A stretch of 64,000 nt of DNA from Oscheius onirici (taxonomy: Eukaryota > Nematoda > Chromadorea > Rhabditida > Rhabditidae), in the NCBI GenBank assembly GCA_932521025.1, contig OW051473.1:10602001-10666000 (forward strand). Reading direction: 5' to 3'. The first letter of the stretch is position 1. Each line of letters starts with the position of its first letter. The notes under the pieces were generated by a model. It made no database searches and was not told the origin of the DNA. It saw nothing but the letters and a program-made list of their open reading frames with translations. Below, one piece after another: positions 56,062 through 64,000 of the stretch. Position numbers and translations under genes: made by a program.

Positions 56062-57509
56062 TCACTGTTGCCAGTCCCAGGGCTCATCCATACGTACGTT
56101 GTTGTTCTTCATCGAAAGTTGAATCATCTCGGCTAGGAAGGTATAGTCGGGATGGTTTCCATAGTGCAGACCGTCAATGTACTTCTGAATGCGGCGGAAC
56201 TCGACCTGGAAATATATTGTTCCTCTGATTTTTTGGCAAAAATACCTTGGGACAAAACTTGAAAAAGATTGAAGTGCCTTCTCCAGTATGAACCTGCTCT
56301 TTCATTGCCCGCACTTCATTTCGGTCTTCTCTCTGTGACCAGGGGAGATAGCCTTAACACATAACGTTCTCTACTTAAAGGGATTGTTACCGCTGAGCCA
56401 CTCGACCACCATATAAAACCAGCTTTCTAGGTCGTCTTTAGTCGACTGCTCCTCTCCTTTATGAGCGGCCAAGGAAGCATAGCGCGTCGTTCCTCTGAAA
56501 CGTTAAACAGCTGTTTCTCGTATGTGTCACGTTGAAATTTCATGAGTCTAGTAGTCAGCTGAGACCACGTGACGACAATATATATCAACAAAAACGTAGA
56601 AACGTCATCGCACCTGAAGTGAACATTAGTTCGAGGCTGCTTCAGCTCTCCACTCTTGTCTTTAAAGTGTCGACAAAGGCCGTAGTCGATGAGCATCAGT
56701 TTTAGGCTATCTGGGCATGAGTTGGGAGCGACACAAAAGTTGGAGGCCTGAAAAGATGTCGTTTGCTTCCATTTAAAAGGTTCTTATGGCCACAACAACA
56801 CCGCTGTCTAACTGTCTAAACTGTGGCTATCTTTCTGTAGCCACAACGACACGGCTGTCGAACTGTCTCGCCTGTAATTAGTGCAAACCTTGACATCTCT
56901 GTGAACAAATCCAATGCTATGAAGTTCCTGAATTGGTGCAAGAGTCTGGAGTGCCAGTCTGAGTCCAGTGGACAGTGAGAATCGTCCATCGACAAACATG
57001 TGTCTCATTTTCATCAAGTTGTCTCCCAACTGAAAACAAAGTAAACTTTGGCTATCTCGCTCACAAGAGGTGTGATGATAAACTTGAAGTGGTCTTCTAT
57101 TTTTCCGCGATCTATCATCCTCAAGACGTGGTTACATTCTGCAATTGTTTGCCTGGTCAAAGATTCTTCCGACGGAGACAAAAAGCCCAAGGGGAGGAAG
57201 TAACTAACCATGGCGAGCAGCATGGGTCATTAGAACGTAATCCATATCGAGACCGTGGGAGTGAGCTTCACAAATTTCCAGTTTACAGGCAAACGGCTTT
57301 CCATCAGCTTTGCGAAGAACCTAGAGTTATAGCTTTACGGAAAAGCTTAATGTGATTACCTCAAAAACGGCTCCGTACCTTCCCCGTGCAATTTTCTTGC
57401 CCACGGCATACTGACCACCTTTCCCGCGGAGCAAATTGTTCGTAGTCGGGAGCTTGTCCTCCAAGGAACAGGTGGACGAAGAGTGTTCAATGCTTTCAAG
57501 GTCCGACAT
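56062..57509 (-). CDS. TTBK / casein-kinase-1-like Ser/Thr kinase
   Basis: Protein kinase of the tau-tubulin-kinase/CK1 branch that is strongly expanded in nematodes, often in the male germline (family knowledge). Starts MSDLESIEHSSSTCSLEDKL; the glycine loop is KKIARGRYGAVFEV; lysine ADGKPFACKLE. The middle is ITPLLGDNLMKMRHMFVDGR, and the catalytic loop reads VHRDVKASNFC. The Mg-binding motif is DYG (LIDYGLCRHFKD) in place of DFG. The activation segment is RGTTRYASLAAHKGEEQSTK, then DDLESWFYMVVEWLSGNLPW. Length about 330 aa with a short tail, so it is a bare catalytic domain. One intron carries GCCACA repeats (antisense). Intact as joined. Confidence 0.85.
56784..56876 (+). repeat. GCCACA-family repeat, two units
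   Basis: In a TTBK-like intron, antisense to the gene: GCCACAACAACACCGCTGTC with TAACTGTCTAAACTGTGGC, then a second unit. Confidence 0.85.
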
Positions 57510-58335
57510 CTTAAACTTACAGGGTCAAGAAAAAGCAAGAGTTGAAAAGTGAGATGCTGCGTCAGGAGGCTCAGATGTGAAACATCTGGACACAAGATTT
57601 GTTTCCAAGCGTTCAATTATGACGTGGAAAGAAAGAGAGAGAGTCTCTGATAGAAATCATTGGACAACTTTTTAAATTTCTAAGAATATCCAGCAAGAAC
57701 AACAGATTGAGTTTGAAGCTAAAGAAACGATGCCAGCAGCTGACTCCGGCGGCCCTGATATCAACATGGCCGCTGTATTTGCTCTTACTTCTAGGACATA
57801 AGAGATCCGACGGCGGCTCGCTTGCCCCGAATCAACCGTACTAAAAATATGACGTGGTTTACACCATATGAGGCAGAGTCACAAGACGATAGTCCGTCCA
57901 AGATTTGAAAAAGAATTTGTCCGGCCAGACCTGGAGGACTTTGAGAGGGGCATCTGCTCTGGAGAGCTCTTACTGATTCTCACGAGTTCTGCCCTAAAAA
58001 CGTTCCAAAGGCATTTGGACAAACAGAAAAGTTCGGGGAAAGTTAAAATGGAAGGGAAGATGGCGGCATCGGAGTGGACAGCTATTAATATCCGCCTCGT
58101 TTTTAACTGCTGAGCTCTCTGATGATGGCCAGCAGCGAGCTGTGTGAAACGAGAAAACACCGCTGCTCAACACACATATGTCTAGCTGTTGAACAACAGG
58201 CCCTTTGAGATGAAAAGACTTCCTGAAATAAGGAATTCATAAATTTGGTGTCCGAGATTGGCTTTTTCTACACAAAATTATTTATTTGAAACGTTGCATC
58301 TGGTTGCAAAAATAGAAGACCGGAAACGTTGCAGC
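57510..58335. other. Intergenic, nothing recognised
   Basis: Upstream of the TTBK-like gene and downstream of the Cys-rich peptide gene, both minus strand. ORFs here overlap in several frames and have no motif. Confidence 0.5.
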
Positions 58336-58556
58336 CTAAAGACCAGTGAAACTGGGCTTGTTACAATCGTTTCCCTTGCAACAACACAAATTGGGATCTG
58401 GAGTACAGCAGCCGCTCTGAGTGCAATATTCGAAGTCGTAGTCACAGTCAGCCCGACGAATGAATACTATGGTAGTTTTGATGGTTTGGCTGGATTGAGT
58501 GGAGGGAATTGCCCAAAACTCAGAGCAACAAAGCTGAAAAAGAAAACAAGACGCAT
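58336..58556 (-). CDS. Small secreted Cys-rich protein, structure unresolved
   Basis: An ATG at 58556 opens a signal peptide (MRLVFFFSFVALSFG). About 30 codons later the coding-like frame changes to one with a dense Cys pattern: CDYDFEYC, GCC, LCCC, DC, ending KPSFTGL and TAG at 58336. The Cys spacing suggests a disulfide-knot peptide. I found no intron that joins the signal peptide to the Cys part in phase; alternatives are a one-base frameshift or a splice (donor GTAAGC near 58566) that skips this ATG. On the plus strand an ORF covers the same bases in a shadow frame. Confidence 0.4.
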
Positions 58557-58654
58557 TGTTGGCTTACAGGAACTGTTAACAAAGATTCCTGATATTGATA
58601 TAAAAAGATTGAGTCTGTGCGGAGTGTGCGGATAACTGCGGATTAACTTCTGCA

Positions 58655-58700
58655 CTGTGTAACTGTGGAGACTGTTGCCTGTCTAACTCTTGTCTGCGGT
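58655..58700 (+). repeat. GCCACA-family repeat, degenerate
   Basis: Partial units (GTAACTGTGGAGACTGTT, CCTGTCTAACTCTTGTCTG) between the two small secreted-protein genes. Confidence 0.45.
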
Positions 58701-58814
58701 CTTGAAAATTACCTTTGTTGAACAGATGCATTTTTCTCGCGTTTAAAATAGCGAACAATTCCCGAGATTCGATGACAATTGGAACAGGTTTTAACACAGC
58801 TTCATCCCCAGGTC

Positions 58815-59237
58815 ATGTGGCTTCAGGTGTTCCTTTTACTCATAATTTCTTCGGTTTCTTGTAACCGCTTTGGTCATCCATGCCTTCCTTATCGGGAACG
58901 GTTCAAGCTCCACTTTCCATGTGAAGAAGAATCTGATGATCGCGGTCAGTCAAATTTTTCATAAGTTTAACTTTTTTCCCAGACAAAGAAGCCGATATTG
59001 AGTCTCAGCTGAGAGGAGAACCTTCCGAATTTGCTCGGACTGGATTCTATGACCGACTTTTCTTGTAAAATTTCATTTTTTTACATTTTCCAAGCAATTT
59101 TCAGGCAACAGAACCGTATAGCCTATCAAGGACAGTATGCCTACTATCCTTCCTATGGATACAATGCCAATCTGCCAGAAAACAAGCCGTTTGGACCTTA
59201 TCGATATAGCAACTTTTTCACCAATAAAAATATCTAG
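58815..59237 (+). CDS. Small secreted protein with Tyr-rich tail
   Basis: Three exons in phase. Signal peptide MWLQVFLLLIISSVS, then CNRFGHPCLPYRERFKLHFP with three cysteines in all, an acidic stretch (CEEESDDRDKEADIESQLRG) and a basic aromatic C-terminus (YQGQYAYYPSYGYNANLPEN ... PYRYSNFFTNKNI). About 105 aa. The Tyr/Gly/Asn-rich tail recalls cuticle- or glue-type structural peptides, but no family is recognised. The next gene on the same strand starts about 90 bp away. Confidence 0.65.
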
Positions 59238-59329
59238 AGTCCAAAGTCGAGTGCATGCTGTTTACGCGGCGTTCCTGGTTTGATCATTCTTTGTTTTTTA
59301 TTCGCTAAAAATCCATCTTTCTTGTTCAG

Positions 59330-59616
59330 ATGTCCGCTAAAGAACGAGTTGTGACTCTCTACAAGACTCTTTACCATATGGGCAAAGAATACCCAAAAGG
59401 GAAGGAATGGTTTCATCCGAAGCTGAAGAATGCGTTTATGAGAAATAAGGTTAGCTTTTATGACTTTGTTTAAGTTAAAGTTTTAAGGAAGAAACTGACC
59501 CGAATAAAATAGACGAGCTTGTGAAAAGAGGAGAATTTGTTGTCAAGGAAATCGAAGCACTGTATAAGCTAAAAAAGTACAGGACGATGAAAAATCGGTA
59601 CTATGAGGACAAATGA
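59330..59616 (+). CDS. etfrf1: ETFRF1 / LYRM5-type LYR protein
   Basis: Mitochondrial LYR-motif protein that, in vertebrates, removes FAD from electron transfer flavoprotein and so down-tunes fatty-acid oxidation (family knowledge). Two exons give 82 residues: [20 protein letters not shown] with the LYK variant of the LYR motif, then [19 protein letters not shown], and after the intron [20 protein letters not shown] and [12 protein letters not shown]. It matches ETFRF1 along its whole length. Intact. Confidence 0.88.
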
Positions 59617-60066
59617 GGTAATTTTTCTCTTATTTTTGTTTTACAATTTTTATTGATAGGTCCGAAGCGCGAAGGTCTTTAGAAACAAACTTTTTGGCAA
59701 TCCTGTTCTTTCAAAATTTTGACACAAACATCAAACAGCCAGAACTTGAGGCTTATCCCATTCATTTTTGAATCTTCTAAGTGTTTTTCGTCAAATTCTC
59801 GGCTTTGGACAAAGGGCATTAGAAAACATTCTGTATGTTAAGTTTTGCAGTTTTTCCAAACGTTCATAAATGAAAAGGGTTAGATGACATTACTCCAACC
59901 TATCTTAATACATTTCAGGTCCTCTAGAGGAGAAAAATGATCCCCGTGGAGGAGAACCACAAACTCAACAAAGCGTGGCCATTGTTCTAGAACATCGTTC
60001 CCGAGCAGGTCTGTACAAAAACCTTTGTAAGTATCCTTTGTACATTTTATTTACTCGAACATTGTA
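59617..60066. other. Gap with a possible unassigned exon
   Basis: A TTTCAG acceptor near 59920 is followed by an open stretch (LEEKNDPRGGEPQTQQSVAI ...) running to about 60090 on the plus strand, where it overlaps the CDKL 3' end. It could be an alternative 3' exon of the ETFRF1 gene or chance. Confidence 0.35.
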
Positions 60067-63084
<3,018 letters not shown>

Positions 63085-63158
63085 CCTCTGAAGAAGAGAT
63101 TGTTCTCCATGACAGTCATTGCCTCCACAGAAAAGCTGTTTGTGGCGACCGAGACCAT
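63085..63158 (-). CDS. Possible upstream first exon of CDKL gene
   Basis: ATG at 63158 opens MVSVATNSFSVEAMTVMENN and runs in phase 2 to a GTAAGT donor at 63084. The acceptor CTTTCAG before 61594 leads, in phase, through SSRRGCTV to the usual CDKL start (MEKYERLG). Phase agreement and good sites support a longer N-terminal isoform; the gap of about 1.5 kb is long for this region. Confidence 0.4.
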
Positions 63159-64000
63159 GCCGCTCTTTCTGAAAGTAGAGGCTCCTCGTTGAGTGAGTGG
63201 TAGGCCAATGGCCGTTGCTAAGATCCCTCTGCCCTAACGGCGAATTTGTACTAGCGTAAAAATTTGCTACCTTTTTGGAAGAGGCAGGGATTTACTTCTA
63301 TGACGGTGTGGTTGAAACGGCTGCATCAAATGAAAAAAGTCGCAAGACAGTGGGCCATTATAGGAGCCAACAGGTAAGCCCGGATTATAGGAGACATTCT
63401 CAGTACTGCTATGCTTGCTAATAATGCGCTCAGGGACTAATCAGGGCTCATAAACAAGACCCGGTTTTGTAGCTGTTCGTGGATTTTGTACTTGTGCTCA
63501 CCTTGGTGCAGGTCGAGTCACGGCCGCTCGTTGAAGTTTGGGCAAAAAGGAGAACTTGAATTTGTCTTGCTGACGTGGAGCTCTTTCAGGAGCGGGACTC
63601 ACTAGTGGCACACGTCGTTGATTCTGCAGCCAGGCCGAAAACATCGACCGCCTTTTCCGGTTGCGCACCTAGGACATCACGTCATGAGGCTTTCCACAAC
63701 ACTGCCTAAGGGATGAAGAGTGGTGCGCACTCTAAGCGTCTATCGCGAACCGACTCCATAAATATATGCAGAATTGACTATAAGTGCTGAGGGAGGCCCG
63801 ATTCGGAAATGGTGGTATGATGCGGCTATAAGATGACAGAGGCTGGAGTAGAGAGCTAAGACCTACGTCTTGCAAATTTAATTTTATAATGGAGACGGAG
63901 GAACTGAATATGAATCTTCTAAAACAGAGGATTTTTGACGGGCAAGCATGTCATCAGCTATATACGATCAAGAATATCAACATTTCATCCATTAAACGTT
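63159..64000. other. Window end, nothing recognised
   Basis: No ORF, splice chain, RNA gene or repeat that I can support. Confidence 0.5.

Noticed and set aside
58258..58635. 125-codon plus-strand ORF
   Set aside because: Shadow of the Cys-rich minus-strand coding sequence; its own translation has no motif.

Overview
The window is animal nuclear DNA and most likely from a nematode (inference). It carries spliced genes with very short introns, many of 37-39 nt, ending in TTTCAG or TTAAG. It also carries families typical of worms: a CUB-like GPI protein, ShKT domains, a TTBK/CK1-type kinase and an RTE-clade retrotransposon. No plasmid, phage, CRISPR or operon-like bacterial feature is present. 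Exon joins are my own reading of splice sites and are not confirmed by transcripts.

Layout. 0-2.6 kb has no supportable gene. 2.6-5.3 kb holds three secreted or surface proteins: a basic peptide, a double-ShKT protein and a GPI-anchored three-finger protein. 5.3-10.2 kb looks gene-poor. 10.2-14.1 kb has an unrecognised gene and an intact CYP2-clan cytochrome P450. 15.7-17.4 kb has a CUB-like GPI-anchored protein. About 18-25.7 kb (minus strand) is a long, damaged gene for a glycine-rich protein with a SecA-like motor domain. It keeps its Walker motifs but has repeated in-frame stops and frameshifts. 26.4-30.6 kb holds a small secreted peptide, a decayed RTE element and a tandemly duplicated secreted-peptide locus. 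30.7-42.8 kb has three minus-strand membrane-protein genes: an OATP/SLCO transporter with Kazal domain, a K+-dependent Na+/Ca2+ exchanger, and TMEM186. 43.6-46.2 kb has alpha-SNAP and a coiled-coil protein. 49.5-56.0 kb has a second Ly6-type GPI protein, a secreted hemopexin-domain protein and three single-pass membrane proteins of unknown function. 56.1-61.6 kb has two kinases (TTBK/CK1-like and CDKL), two small secreted-protein genes and an ETFRF1/LYRM5 gene.

The genes do not form one pathway. They mix housekeeping functions (SNAP, TMEM186, ETFRF1), membrane transport (OATP, NCKX), detoxification (P450) and many small secreted or GPI-anchored proteins. The two most unusual features are the SecA-like motor pseudogene and a family of short GCCACA...TGTGGC repeats. 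The repeats were seen at about 14 places between 39 and 63 kb, in both orientations and mostly in introns or gene gaps, and none was noticed in the first 39 kb.
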